Shown piece by piece: positions 1 through 8,919 of a stretch of DNA of 64,000 nucleotides (positions within the stretch are counted from its first letter, which is position 1; each line of letters begins with the position of its first letter). The notes beneath the pieces were generated by a model. The model saw nothing but the letters and a program-made list of their open reading frames with translations, did no database searches and was not told the DNA's origin. A program made the position numbers and the translations under genes. This DNA comes from Halorubrum sp. DM2 (GTDB lineage: Archaea > Halobacteriota > Halobacteria > Halobacteriales > Haloferacaceae), in assembly GCF_901686465.1 (NCBI RefSeq), contig NZ_LR594487.1, positions 186,001 through 250,000 of the forward strand, read 5' to 3'.

Positions 1-1055
1 GGGTCGTCGATCTCGGCCGCGGTCGGGAGGTTCTCGGCGCGCTCCCAGACCGCCCCCGCGGCCTCGACGCCGCGCTCGTCGGCGACGTGCCGGAAGAAGG
101 CAGCACCGCGCTCGTACTGCCGACGCTTGAGCCCCAGTCCGAGGAGGCGCTGCGCGAGCCGGCGCACCGGGCCGCCGCCCCCGCGGCGGTCGTCGAGCTT
201 CCGCCGGAGGTCCGCGTACTCGCCGTCGAACGCGCGGTCCATCAGCACCTCGGCGTACCCCTCCACGGCGGTCATCGCGGTCTGTAGCTCCGCGAACGCG
301 TCGGGGTCGAGGCCGCGGCCGGTCATCCCCTCGATCCCGCGCTCGACGCGCGACTCGAGGTACTCCGGGAGCCACGGTGCCGCGCCGAACTCGGCGGCGT
401 GGGTCACCTCGTGGAACGCGATCCAGCGGCGGAACCGGGGGTACTCCACGTCGAGCGCGGCCGCGACCGCGACGATGTTCGGGTGGACGAAGTAGAGCCC
501 GTGGTCGGCGTCCGGCTCGTCGGCGAGCAGGAGCGGGTCGTACTGGCCGAGGACGTTCCGCGCGAGGAAGCCCAGCGCGAACGCCATCGACCCGGTGTTG
601 GCGATCCGCGAGAGGTCCTGCGCGAACGCGGCCCCGGGCGTCGACCCGACCGGTCCGGTCGAGGCGTCCGGCATCACGTCCATCGAGCCGGTTTCTGCGT
701 CGGAGCCGACGGGGCTGTCGCCGGGGTCGCCACCGAGACCGCCGCCGGCGTCTTCGGCCGCGGCCGTCTCGATCGGACCCATCACGCGCCGGAACGTGCC
801 GACGCTCGCGTCGATCCAGTGGTGGCGGTTCTGGACCTCGACGGTGTCGGGCACGTCGAAGTCGATTCCGGCGACAGTCGAGAGCCGCGAGCGGGCGTCG
901 CGGACGTCTTCGGCGTACCCCGCTCGCTCCGCGTCGGTGAGCGCGATCGATCCGGGGTCGGTGGCGCTCTTCGCGGCCGACGCGGCCCGGTCCCAGTCCA
1001 CGACGCCCGGTCCCTCGGCCTCGGCGACGGCCCGGACGCTTCGGAGGATGTCCAT
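1..1055 (-). CDS. Zinc-dependent metalloprotease-like protein (DUF2342 type), C-terminus cut by window edge
   Basis: The reading frame starts at the ATG complementary to 1053-1055 and runs off the left edge, so the C-terminus is missing. About 350 residues are visible. An HEVTH motif lies at residues 215-219, matching the HExxH zinc-binding signature. The surrounding pattern, with a long N-terminal helical region and a WIAFHEVTH block, resembles the family often annotated as zinc-dependent metalloprotease or coenzyme F420 biosynthesis-associated protein. A low-complexity acidic and Gly-rich insert lies at roughly residues 100-130. The gene diverges from the M42 peptidase, leaving about 108 bp between the starts. 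A peptidase-like fold is well supported, but the substrate is unknown. Confidence 0.75.
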   Translation of the reverse strand, partial: MDILRSVRAVAEAEGPGVVDWDRAASAAKSATDPGSIALTDAERAGYAEDVRDARSRLSTVAGIDFDVPDTVEVQNRHHWIDASVGTFRRVMGPIETAAAEDAGGGLGGDPGDSPVGSDAETGSMDVMPDASTGPVGSTPGAAFAQDLSRIANTGSMAFALGFLARNVLGQYDPLLLADEPDADHGLYFVHPNIVAVAAALDVEYPRFRRWIAFHEVTHAAEFGAAPWLPEYLESRVERGIEGMTGRGLDPDAFAELQTAMTAVEGYAEVLMDRAFDGEYADLRRKLDDRRGGGGPVRRLAQRLLGLGLKRRQYERGAAFFRHVADERGVEAAGAVWERAENLPTAAEIDD

Positions 1056-1163
1056 GCCGATCCGACGGGCGGACGCCTCAAAGCGCTTGTGTCGGCCGGC
1101 CCTCTGCGGGCCCCGGAGAGCCGGATCCGACGTTTTCTTGCCGGACCCCACACAGCCCCACGC

Positions 1164-2240
1164 ATGGACGACACGCGCCGAGCGTTCCTCGACGACCTCC
1201 TCGCGACGCCGAGTCCCTCGGGCTTCGAAACCGCCGCACAACGCGTCTGGACCGACTACGTCCGCGAGTTCGCGGACCGGGTCGACACCGACGCGTACGG
1301 CAACGCCGTCGCGGTCCACGAGGGCGACCCCGACGCGCCGACGGTCGCCGTCACCGGCCACGCCGACGAGATCGGGTTCATCGTCCGCGACGTGCTCGAC
1401 GACGGGTTCCTCCGCATCGCGCGCATCGGGGGTGCCGACCGCACCGTCTCGAAGGGCCAACACGTCACGGTCCACGCGGAGGAGCCGGTTCAGGGCGTGA
1501 TCGGCCAGACCGCGATCCACCTGCGCGACGGCGACGACGACGAGTACGAGGAGATCGCCGGCCAGTTCGTCGACGTCGGTGCCGAGGACGCCGACGAGGC
1601 GCGCGAGCACGTCGAGGTCGGCGACCCGGTCACGTTCTCGACGGGCGTCGAGGAGCTCGTCGGCGACCGGATCGCCGCCCGCGGGGTCGACAACCGGGCC
1701 GGCGCGTGGGCGGCCGCGGAGGGCCTCCGGCGCGCCGCCGAGCGCGACGTCGAAGCCACCGTCTACGCGGTCTCGACCGTCCAGGAGGAGGTCGGCCTCC
1801 AGGGCGCGCGGATGGTCGGTGTCGACCTCGACGACGTCGACGCGTTCGTCGCGGTCGACGTCACGCACGCCACGGACACCCCCGACGTGGACCGCGAGCG
1901 GCGCGGCCCGGTCGAACTCGGGGCCGGCCCCGTGATCGGGCGGGGCAGCGCGAACCACCCGGTCCTCGTCGACCTCGCGCGCGACGCGGCCGAGAGAGCC
2001 GGCGTCGACGTCCAGCTTCAGGCGGCCGGCACCCGGACCGGCACCGACGCGGACGCGTTCTACACGACGCGGGGCGGGACGCCGGCGCTCAACGTCTCGA
2101 TCCCGAACCGCTACATGCACACCCCGGTCGAGGTGATCGACACGACGGACCTCGACGCGGTCGCCGACCTCCTCGCCGCGATCGGATCTGCCGCGGGCGA
2201 CGCCGACTCGACGCCGAACCCGTTCGCCGTCGACGTCTGA
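1164..2240 (+). CDS. M42 family metallopeptidase (tetrahedral aminopeptidase type)
   Basis: The product has 358 residues, a typical length for M42/TET aminopeptidases, which are cytoplasmic enzymes that trim peptides into amino acids with two metal ions. The metal-site motifs appear in order: TGHADEIGF (His and Asp), GVDNRAG (bridging Asp), STVQEEVGLQGA (catalytic Glu plus a ligand Glu), VDVTHATDTP (Asp) and PNRYMHTPVE (His). The frame stays open far upstream, but the ATG at 1164 is the start expected from homology. It follows an AT-richer stretch, TTTTCTTG, at about 1133-1140, which fits a leaderless promoter. The gene is followed by tRNA-Glu. Confidence 0.9.
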   Translation: MDDTRRAFLDDLLATPSPSGFETAAQRVWTDYVREFADRVDTDAYGNAVAVHEGDPDAPTVAVTGHADEIGFIVRDVLDDGFLRIARIGGADRTVSKGQHVTVHAEEPVQGVIGQTAIHLRDGDDDEYEEIAGQFVDVGAEDADEAREHVEVGDPVTFSTGVEELVGDRIAARGVDNRAGAWAAAEGLRRAAERDVEATVYAVSTVQEEVGLQGARMVGVDLDDVDAFVAVDVTHATDTPDVDRERRGPVELGAGPVIGRGSANHPVLVDLARDAAERAGVDVQLQAAGTRTGTDADAFYTTRGGTPALNVSIPNRYMHTPVEVIDTTDLDAVADLLAAIGSAAGDADSTPNPFAVDV

Positions 2241-2376
2241 CTCGCTCGCCGTCGGAGCCCGCTCCGAGATCCGTCCGCTCTCGGTCGGTTCGCCACGACA
2301 AACCGGGGCACGGCGGCGTCGAAGCGGAACTGTTTTAGTATCGTCTTTCCTACCGTAGATTGCGACGAACGGACGT

Positions 2377-2451
2377 GCTCTGGTGGTGTAGTCCGGCCAA
2401 TCATATCACCCTCTCACGGTGATGACCTGGGTTCGAATCCCAGCCGGAGCA
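2377..2451 (+). tRNA. tRNA-Glu (anticodon CUC)
   Basis: The 75-nt sequence folds as a cloverleaf. The acceptor stem is GCTCTGG/CCGGAGC with one G-U pair and discriminator A2451. The seven-base anticodon loop CTCTCAC gives anticodon CUC. The T arm is CTGGG-TTCGAAT-CCCAG. The 3' CCA is not encoded, since ATTTTC follows. No intron is present. An AT-rich box, TGTTTTAGTATCG (2331-2343), lies about 40 nt upstream and is a plausible promoter. Confidence 0.95.
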
Positions 2452-2560
2452 TTTTCTCGAACGACGCGCGCTGAACTCTCTTAGAGCGACGCGTCCCGTC
2501 TTGACCGCGCCGGGTTGGCCGCCCCGTGTCGGTCGGTTGTACCGGGTCGGCCGCGCCAGA

Positions 2561-3877
2561 TCAGTCGTCCGCGACGGCCGCCGACTCGTCGTCCCCGACG
2601 AACCCGGCGTCGGTCGCCCGCTCGGCGACGTGCGGCTGGAACACCCACGCCGTCAGCAGCACGATCGGGACCATCGTGACGGCGACGATCGAGTAGCCGA
2701 GGTGGAGGTTCGGGAGAAACGGCGCGGCGTAGACGAGCGGGTAGACGATCCCGCCGACGGTGCCGACGCCGCCGACGACGCCCGCGACCGCCCCGGAGCT
2801 GTTCGGGAACATCGCGGGCACCTGCGCGAAGATGGCTCCCTCGGAGAACGCACAGCCCATCCCGACGAGGAACCCGGTGCCGACGGCGAGTGCCACCCGC
2901 CCGCTCAGCCCAGCGAGCGTCATCGCGAACATCGTCACGACGACGAAACACAGCGAGACGAACGTCCACTGCTCGCGGTACCGCCCCCGGAATATCGGGA
3001 GGATGTTCCGTTCCGCGCGGGCCAGCCGGTCGCTCACGTACCCGCCGATCGGGCGCAGCAGGCCGGCCGCGACGGAGAACGTCGCCGCGAACGTCGAGGC
3101 GAGGACGAGGTTCTCCGTGTTGAACCCCTCGCGGTAGTAGGTCGCGAGCCAGCCGTTCATCGACAGTTCGAGGCCGAACGTCATCACGTACGCTAACGCG
3201 AGCACGACCGTCCCGTACCGCGTGGCGGTGAACACCCACTCTTTGAAGCTCGCGCCCTCGGCAGTCGCCCGCCGCTTCTCGTCGCTTTTCGCGGCCTCGC
3301 CGAACACGTAGTAGACGACGGCGAGCAGGATCGAGACGACCCCGGTGTAGAAGAACGCGGCCCGCCAGTTGACGCTGAACAGGGGGCCGTCCCAGCCGGT
3401 CGAGAACACCCGCGGGAGCAGCAGCGCGCCGCCGGCCGCGCCCGCGTTCCCGATCCCGGCGTAGATCCCCTCGGCGGTGCCGAGCTCCGCCTCGTCGAAC
3501 CACTCGGAGACGTGCTGAATCCCGATGACGAAGGTGATCCCGGCCGTCGCGACGATCAGCCGCGTGCCGAAGAAGACGGCGTACGACTCCGCGACCGCGC
3601 TCCACATCGAGAACACGCCGACGTACGCTAAGACGATGGCGAAGACGGCCGGCGCGCCGAACTTGTCGGAGAGCCACCCCGTCAGGATCCGGCCGAACGG
3701 CGCGAGCCAGATCGCCGCGCTCGCCAAGATCCCGATCTCCGCGACCGACAGCCCGAACTCCTCGGCCATCGGCCCCGTGAACGGCGCGAACGAGAACCAG
3801 ATCAGGAACGAGAAGTTGAATCCGACCGTCGCGAGCAGCAGCGTCCGGTACTTCGTCATCTCGATCGGGCTGTTCAT
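2561..3877 (-). CDS. narK: NarK-family nitrate/nitrite transporter (MFS)
   Basis: The 438-residue product has about 12 hydrophobic segments. It is a major-facilitator protein of the nitrate/nitrite porter type, which moves nitrate or nitrite across the cytoplasmic membrane. Family features are the N-terminal [12 protein letters not shown] segment, the Arg-containing [13 protein letters not shown] loop, and the glycine-rich [18 protein letters not shown] segment that resembles the nitrate signature. The C-terminus is acidic. It is transcribed in the same direction as the nasA copy at 4369-6471, but a 491-bp gap implies its own promoter. An alternative start at residue 7 (position 3859) is possible. 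The location next to assimilatory nitrate and nitrite reductases indicates uptake for assimilation. Confidence 0.88.
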   Translation of the reverse strand: MNSPIEMTKYRTLLLATVGFNFSFLIWFSFAPFTGPMAEEFGLSVAEIGILASAAIWLAPFGRILTGWLSDKFGAPAVFAIVLAYVGVFSMWSAVAESYAVFFGTRLIVATAGITFVIGIQHVSEWFDEAELGTAEGIYAGIGNAGAAGGALLLPRVFSTGWDGPLFSVNWRAAFFYTGVVSILLAVVYYVFGEAAKSDEKRRATAEGASFKEWVFTATRYGTVVLALAYVMTFGLELSMNGWLATYYREGFNTENLVLASTFAATFSVAAGLLRPIGGYVSDRLARAERNILPIFRGRYREQWTFVSLCFVVVTMFAMTLAGLSGRVALAVGTGFLVGMGCAFSEGAIFAQVPAMFPNSSGAVAGVVGGVGTVGGIVYPLVYAAPFLPNLHLGYSIVAVTMVPIVLLTAWVFQPHVAERATDAGFVGDDESAAVADD

Positions 3878-4368
3878 GCGATCCCCTCCGACGCGCTCGC
3901 CCGGTGGTCGACGGGATTGACCGCCCGGTCGTCGAACGGATCGACCACGCGTTGCCGGGACGGGAACCGATCGGTCAACTCGCTACGTGACATCCGCACG
4001 GAATCGAATGAGGTCCCGATGAATTTGTTGTTTCTCACGTCTTAGCCGAATATACTCCGATTTAATAAGGAGTTCGCTGACCGAACATACACATCTGAGT
4101 CGTGTTTCGACCGATGGTTAACCGCGCGTGTCGGTACAATATTATTACAGAATTAAAGGTAAGAATTAAATTCTGTCAACTTCGGCGCGCTCTTCGTCGA
4201 CGACTCGAAACAACACGATCGATAACAAAATATCCCGGACGTCCGGCGTGGTTGAGCGCGGGCCGACGAGCCGATTCGAATCGGTGAAAATGACTGTTTT
4301 AGGCGTTATTCGGTCGATTCTCCGCTCGGTGGCGGCGTTCGGACCGGGGCGACTCGCGCCGGTCGCCC
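3878..4368. promoter_or_regulatory. AT-rich narK upstream region
   Basis: This 491-bp stretch has no convincing gene. It contains AT-rich boxes in a GC-rich genome, notably ATTTAATAAGG near 4062-4072 and GAATATACTC near 4048, either of which could serve as the narK TATA element on the minus strand. An inverted repeat CAGAATT/AATTCTG (4148-4154 and 4169-4175) encloses a GAATTAAATT block (4163-4172). The same ten bases recur at 6724-6733 in the nas divergent promoter region. The part nearest 4368 is the 3' flank of nasA. The functional sites are inferred from composition only. Confidence 0.5.
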
Positions 4369-6471
4369 CTACCGCGGGGCGGCGACCTCGTCGCGCTCCG
4401 GGTCGGACCGCTCCGGCGCGCGCAGCGCCACGGCGCACTGCTTGAGGTTCGGCTCCGCGGAGTCCGGGTCGACCGCCGACAGCGTCAGCTCGTTGGCGGC
4501 CGCGTTGTGGATCGGCAGCCACACCATTCCCGGCGGGACGCCGTCGTTCGGAGCGACGGCCACCGTGACCTCCGCGCGCCGGGACGCGAGGACGGTGCGG
4601 CCGCGGTCGAACGCCGGGAGCAGCTCGGCGATCGTCTCCGGGTGGATCCGCGCGGTCGGCGGTCCCGTACCGGCCTCGCCGCCCTCGCCGCGGGTCCGCA
4701 TCCCGGTGTTGTACACGCCGTCGGTCCGGCCGGTCGTCAGCGTGAGCGGATAGTCGTCGCCGGTCGGCTCGGGGACGCGCCCGTGCGTCGCGGTCGAGAA
4801 CCGCGCCCGGCCGGAGTCGGTGTGGAACGACCACCGACCGTCCGCGTCGGCGTCGCCGTCGTAGTACCGGTAGCTGCCCTCGCCGTCCGCGTCGGGCGCG
4901 GGCCAGCGCACGGCCAGCTCGTCGTCCAGCCGGTCGTAGGAGATTCCGGACAGGTCCGCGTTCGTCCCCGCGGTCAGCTCGCGGACCTCCTCGAAGAGCG
5001 ACTCGGGGTCGAGCGGCGGGGCGTCGAACAGCCCGGGGTGGATCCGGTTCCCGATCGCGGCGATGATGTCGACGTCCTGTCGGACGCCCTCGGGCGGGTC
5101 GACGGCGGCACTGACCCGCGAGACGCGCCGTTCCATGTTCGTCGTCGTGCCCGCGGACTCGCCCCACGTCGCCGCCGGGAGGACCACGTCGGCGCACTCG
5201 ACGGTGTCCGAGCGGAACGCGTCCTGGACGACGAGGAACGTCTCCGAGAGGGCGTCCCTGACGTGGCCGGCGTCGGGCATCCCCGCGACCGGGTTGGTCG
5301 CGACCGTCCAGCAGACATCGACGTTGTCGCGGGCGAGCTCGTCGACGATGCGGACGAACCCCGGGCCCGCGGACTCCGGGAGCCGGCTCAGCGGGACGCC
5401 CCAGAACTTCGCCATCTCCCGCCGCTCGTCCGGGTCGTCGAAGGCGCGGTGGCCGGGCCAGGTCCCCTTCGAGGCGCAGACGCGGTTCCCCATCGAGTTG
5501 GCCTGTCCGGTGAGCGAGAAGGGGCCGGTCCCCGGGCCCACGTTGCCCGTCGCCAGACACAGGTCGATGAGCGCCCGCGCCGTGTCCGTGCCCTGGATGC
5601 TCTGGTTGACGCCCATCCCCCAGTACACGAGCGAGTCGGCGTGGAGGGCCGCCGCGATCCGCTCGACGGTCTCGACGTCGACCCCCGCCGTCGCCGCGGC
5701 CGTCTCGACGTCCGGCAGCGCCGCCCGCGTCTCGTCGAACCCCTCGGTGTGGGCGTCGACGAAGCGCTCGTCGACGCCGTCGCGCTCGACGACGCGGGTG
5801 AGGACGGCGCGGGCCAGCGCCAGATCCGTCCCCGGCTCCGGCGCGACGTGGACGTCGGCGTCGGCCGCCGTTTTCGTCTCCACGGGGTCCACGACGATCA
5901 GCCGGCCGTCGGCCGCGCTGTTGGCGATCCAGCGGTACAACACCGGATGCGCGACCGCGGGATTCGCCCCCCACACGACGTGCGTGTCGGCGAGCGGCAC
6001 GTCGTCGTAGGTGGGCGGGGGCGCGTCGCTGCCGAACGCCTGGTAGTACGCGGCGACGGCGGAGGCCATACACAGCGTCGTGTTCGCGTCGTAGTACCGC
6101 GTCCCGAACGCGCCGCGCGCGACCTTCCCCAAGGCGTACGCCGCCTCGTTCGTCTGCTGCCCGCTGCCCAGGACCGCGACGTTGTCCGCGTCCCGCCGGA
6201 GGGCCTCGACGAGCCGCGTCGTCACGACGCCGAGGGCGGTGTCCCAGTCTGTCGGCCGGAGCTCGCCGCCGCGCCGGATCAGCGGCTCGGTCAGGCGCTC
6301 GGCGTCCGGATCAACCGTCTCGCGGACCCCGCGCTGGCACTTGAGCCCGGCGCTCGTGGGGTGGTCGGGGTTCCCGCTGACGTCGACGCCGCACCCGTCG
6401 TCCGCGCCCGTCTGGAGGTACCCGCAGCCGACCGCACACCGCATACACGTCGTCGGCCGTCGATCGGTCAT
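4369..6471 (-). CDS. nasA: Assimilatory nitrate reductase, molybdopterin type (copy 1)
   Basis: The 700-residue product is a cytoplasmic Mo-bisMGD oxidoreductase that reduces nitrate to nitrite for assimilation. Cysteines 9, 12, 16 and 45 form the N-terminal [4Fe-4S] motif. C134, in YDANTTLCMASA, is at the position of the Mo-ligating cysteine of Nap/Nas enzymes. The GSGQQTNEAAY, VVWGANPA, TGQANSMGNR and NLKQCAV blocks are typical of the family. There is no Tat signal, consistent with a cytoplasmic, ferredoxin-dependent enzyme. It diverges from the nitrite reductase gene and is paralogous over its full length to the gene at 8916-11045. A formate dehydrogenase-like role is less likely given the neighbours. 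Confidence 0.9.
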   Translation of the reverse strand: MTDRRPTTCMRCAVGCGYLQTGADDGCGVDVSGNPDHPTSAGLKCQRGVRETVDPDAERLTEPLIRRGGELRPTDWDTALGVVTTRLVEALRRDADNVAVLGSGQQTNEAAYALGKVARGAFGTRYYDANTTLCMASAVAAYYQAFGSDAPPPTYDDVPLADTHVVWGANPAVAHPVLYRWIANSAADGRLIVVDPVETKTAADADVHVAPEPGTDLALARAVLTRVVERDGVDERFVDAHTEGFDETRAALPDVETAAATAGVDVETVERIAAALHADSLVYWGMGVNQSIQGTDTARALIDLCLATGNVGPGTGPFSLTGQANSMGNRVCASKGTWPGHRAFDDPDERREMAKFWGVPLSRLPESAGPGFVRIVDELARDNVDVCWTVATNPVAGMPDAGHVRDALSETFLVVQDAFRSDTVECADVVLPAATWGESAGTTTNMERRVSRVSAAVDPPEGVRQDVDIIAAIGNRIHPGLFDAPPLDPESLFEEVRELTAGTNADLSGISYDRLDDELAVRWPAPDADGEGSYRYYDGDADADGRWSFHTDSGRARFSTATHGRVPEPTGDDYPLTLTTGRTDGVYNTGMRTRGEGGEAGTGPPTARIHPETIAELLPAFDRGRTVLASRRAEVTVAVAPNDGVPPGMVWLPIHNAAANELTLSAVDPDSAEPNLKQCAVALRAPERSDPERDEVAAPR

Positions 6472-6926
6472 CGTTTCCCCGCCGCTCCGCCGGGCGCTCC
6501 GTCGATCGATCCACCGGGCGCTCCGTCAATCGATCCGCCGTTCCGCCGGCCGGCCGTTCCGGCCGCGGTCTCGCACCGTTCAGTCGGTCGTGACGCTTCC
6601 TGTTCGATCATTCTGTCATTCGCCGTTCAACCGTTTGGTAACTTGGACCATAGATAACCCTTGTTTATGATTATAAACCGTGTCATTACGGAACTGTGAA
6701 GATTCGGCGATCGAAACTTCTCCGAATTAAATTTCTTCTTCTTCAATATGGATTCAACTGGGGTCGTGCGCGCCGGCGTGTATTTCACAGAGATCGCCCA
6801 ATAATTTCTGTATTTTTTAAACAGTCAGTATTTTATGCTCTACTGTGAATGATACACCGTGAAAATGAAGCAATCAACCAATACGTCGCGGCCGTCCGAA
6901 ACACCGGCCGCCGCGGGTGGTCGCTG
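6472..6926. promoter_or_regulatory. Divergent nasA / nitrite reductase promoter region
   Basis: This 455-bp region separates the two divergent transcription units and becomes markedly AT-rich from about 6600. TTTTTAAAC (6814-6822) and TTTTATG (6831-6837) are TATA-like boxes in front of the nitrite reductase. GAATTAAATT (6724-6733) is shared with the narK upstream region. A 6-bp inverted repeat GTTTAT-gatt-ATAAAC lies at 6663-6678. The part next to nasA holds short repeats of a CGATCGATCC-like sequence (about 6500-6540). Nitrogen-responsive regulation is expected from the genes, but no known operator is recognised. Confidence 0.55.
6663..6678. promoter_or_regulatory. Inverted repeat in nas promoter region
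   Basis: GTTTAT and ATAAAC are perfect 6-bp arms separated by gatt. The site lies in the AT-rich core between nasA copy 1 and the nitrite reductase, about 190 bp from one start and 250 bp from the other. It could be an operator for a dimeric regulator or simply a pair of divergent TATA-like boxes. This is a sequence observation only. Confidence 0.35.
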
Positions 6927-8699
6927 ATGGCGAACAAGAAGGAAGAGTGGAAAGACGGGATGTACGGCGACGAGGTCCGCGAGAAGATCGTCGAGTTCGC
7001 CGAGGAGGGCTGGGAGTCGATCCCGGGGGACGAACGCGACATGTGGTTCTCCCGGTTCAAGTTCTGGGGCGTCTTCCACCAGCGTTCCGGGCAGGAGGGG
7101 TACTTCATGATGCGGCTCGCGAACACCAACGGCGTCCTCAAACCGGGACAGCTGCGCGCGATCGGTGAGATCGCCCGCGAGTACGCGGCCGGTCCGGTCG
7201 CGAACCCCGAGTTCGGCGACGCGTGGATCGACCTCACGACCCGACAGTCGGTGCAGCTCCACTGGCTCAAGCTGGAGGACGTCCCCGAGATCTGGGAGAA
7301 GCTGGAGGGCGTCGGCGTCACCTCGCGGTCCGCCGGCGGCGACACGATGCGGAACATCTCGGGCTGTCCGGTCGCCGGGCGGGACAAGGCGGAGTTCGTC
7401 GACGCCCAGCCCGTCCTCGACGAGATCAAGGCGAAGCTCCGCGACGACGACGCGCTCGCGAACATGCCGCGGAAGTTCAACATCAGCGTCACCGGCTGCC
7501 GCGAGGGATGCGCGCAGGACTCGATCAACGGGATCGGTCTCGAACCGGCCGAGAAGGCGGTCGACGGCGAGGCGGTCCGCGGCTTTAACGTCCGCGTCGG
7601 CGGCGGGCTCGGCGGCCGGGAGCCGCGCCGGGCCCGGAGCCTCGACGTGTTCGTCGAACCCGACCGCGCCTACGACGTGGTCCGCGGATTCGTGGAACTG
7701 TACCACGACCACGGGAACCGCGAGAACCGCCAGAACAACCGGAGCCGCTTCTTCGTCGACGAGCGCGGCACCGAGGCGATCCGCGAACTGCTTCAGGACG
7801 AATACGTCGACTTCGAACTGCGTACGGCCGGCGAGGACCTCCGCGAGGAGTACACCTACAACGCTGGGAAGTCCCCCGACGAGGGGAAACACGACCACGT
7901 CGGCGTCCACGAGCAGAACGACGGGGACTACTACGTGGGCCTCTCGGTCCCCATCGGGCGGCTGACCGCCGCGGAGACGATCGAACTCGCCGACCTCGCC
8001 GACGAACACGGCTCGGGCGCGGTTCGGCTCACTCGGCGGCAGAACCCGCTGATCGTGGACGTGCCCGAGTCGGAGCTCAACGCGCTGCTTTCCGCGGACC
8101 TGCTCGACACCCACACGCCGGAGCCAAACGTCTTCACCCGCGGCGCGATGGCGTGTACGGGTACGGAGTTCTGCTCGCTGGCGCTGACCGAGACGAAGGC
8201 GCGGATGGCCGCGATGCTCCGCTGGCTGCGCGCGAACGTCGACCTCCCGGACGACGTCCAGCAGGTCAAGCTGCACTACTCGGGCTGTACCGCCGACTGC
8301 GGACAGGCGATGACCGCCGACATCGGCTTTCAAGGGATGCGGGCCCGAAAGGACGGGCAGATGGTGGAGGCGCTCGACGTCGGCGTCGGCGGCGGCGTCG
8401 GTCCCGACCCCTCGTTCGTCGAGTGGGTCCGCCAGCGCGTGCCCGCCGACGAGGTCCCCGGCCTCCTGAGGAACCTGCTGGAGGCGTTCGCGGCCGACCG
8501 CGAGGCGGGACAGACGTTCCGGGAGTGGGTCGAGGCGACGGGCACCGAGGCGATAGTCGAACTGGCCGAACCCGAGGAGACCGACTACGAGGACCCCTGT
8601 CTCCACGACGCGAAGCAGTCGTGGTACCCGTTCGCCGACGGGGACGGTCCCGCGGCGGCCGCTGACGGAACGTCCCCCGCGGCCGAGAGCGACGACTGA
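6927..8699 (+). CDS. nasD: Ferredoxin-type assimilatory nitrite reductase (siroheme, 4Fe-4S)
   Basis: The 590-residue product belongs to the nitrite/sulfite reductase family, which reduces nitrite to ammonium with six electrons. The siroheme/[4Fe-4S] ligands are C410, C416, C454 and C458 in ACTGTEFCSL and YSGCTADCGQ. Two ferredoxin-like half-domains (near residues 50-130 and 330-380) and two siroheme domains follow the family order. No FAD or NADH domain is present, so reduced ferredoxin is the likely donor. An in-frame ATG at 6849 would add 26 basic, non-acidic residues, so 6927 is preferred by comparison with known N-termini. The next ORF begins 7 nt after the stop, implying an operon with the second nasA. 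Confidence 0.88.
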   Translation: MANKKEEWKDGMYGDEVREKIVEFAEEGWESIPGDERDMWFSRFKFWGVFHQRSGQEGYFMMRLANTNGVLKPGQLRAIGEIAREYAAGPVANPEFGDAWIDLTTRQSVQLHWLKLEDVPEIWEKLEGVGVTSRSAGGDTMRNISGCPVAGRDKAEFVDAQPVLDEIKAKLRDDDALANMPRKFNISVTGCREGCAQDSINGIGLEPAEKAVDGEAVRGFNVRVGGGLGGREPRRARSLDVFVEPDRAYDVVRGFVELYHDHGNRENRQNNRSRFFVDERGTEAIRELLQDEYVDFELRTAGEDLREEYTYNAGKSPDEGKHDHVGVHEQNDGDYYVGLSVPIGRLTAAETIELADLADEHGSGAVRLTRRQNPLIVDVPESELNALLSADLLDTHTPEPNVFTRGAMACTGTEFCSLALTETKARMAAMLRWLRANVDLPDDVQQVKLHYSGCTADCGQAMTADIGFQGMRARKDGQMVEALDVGVGGGVGPDPSFVEWVRQRVPADEVPGLLRNLLEAFAADREAGQTFREWVEATGTEAIVELAEPEETDYEDPCLHDAKQSWYPFADGDGPAAAADGTSPAAESDD

Positions 8700-8706
8700 T
8701 CCACCG

Positions 8707-8919
8707 ATGACGGACACACCGATGACAGACGCAAACGCGGGACGGCGGCGCGAGGCGGCGGACGACGAGCGCGAGGCGGCGAGTGACGTGTGCGAGTCGG
8801 TTCCGGTGGCTCCGATGGACGTCGCCCCGGAACTGTTCCCGGCGTCGGCCGACGGCGGCGAGGACGCGACGCGGGCGTCCTCGGACGGCCGCGCGGACCT
8901 CGGCCGGAGGGACCCGTGA
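8707..8919 (+). CDS. 70-aa acidic protein, translationally coupled to nasA copy 2
   Basis: The ORF starts 7 nt after the nitrite reductase stop, and its TGA overlaps the GTG start of the second nasA (GTGA). A GGAGG Shine-Dalgarno sequence for that nasA lies inside its last codons (8906-8910). The product is acidic, with a single cysteine (VCESVPVAP) and a short hydrophobic-proline patch (VAPELFPAS). I recognise no family. An alternative start is the ATG at 8722. The tight packing supports a real coding sequence or at least a coupling leader. Possible roles such as an enzyme-specific chaperone are speculation. Confidence 0.55.
   Translation: MTDTPMTDANAGRRREAADDEREAASDVCESVPVAPMDVAPELFPASADGGEDATRASSDGRADLGRRDP

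Noticed and set aside
399-1163. N-terminal extension of the M42 peptidase to 399
   Set aside because: The added 255 residues are the antisense of the metalloprotease gene and have no family match; the ATG at 1164 fits the family.
8790-8915. GTG/ATG start of nasA2 further upstream
   Set aside because: The extension is basic and corresponds to the out-of-frame 70-aa ORF; the GGAGG before 8916 decides the start.
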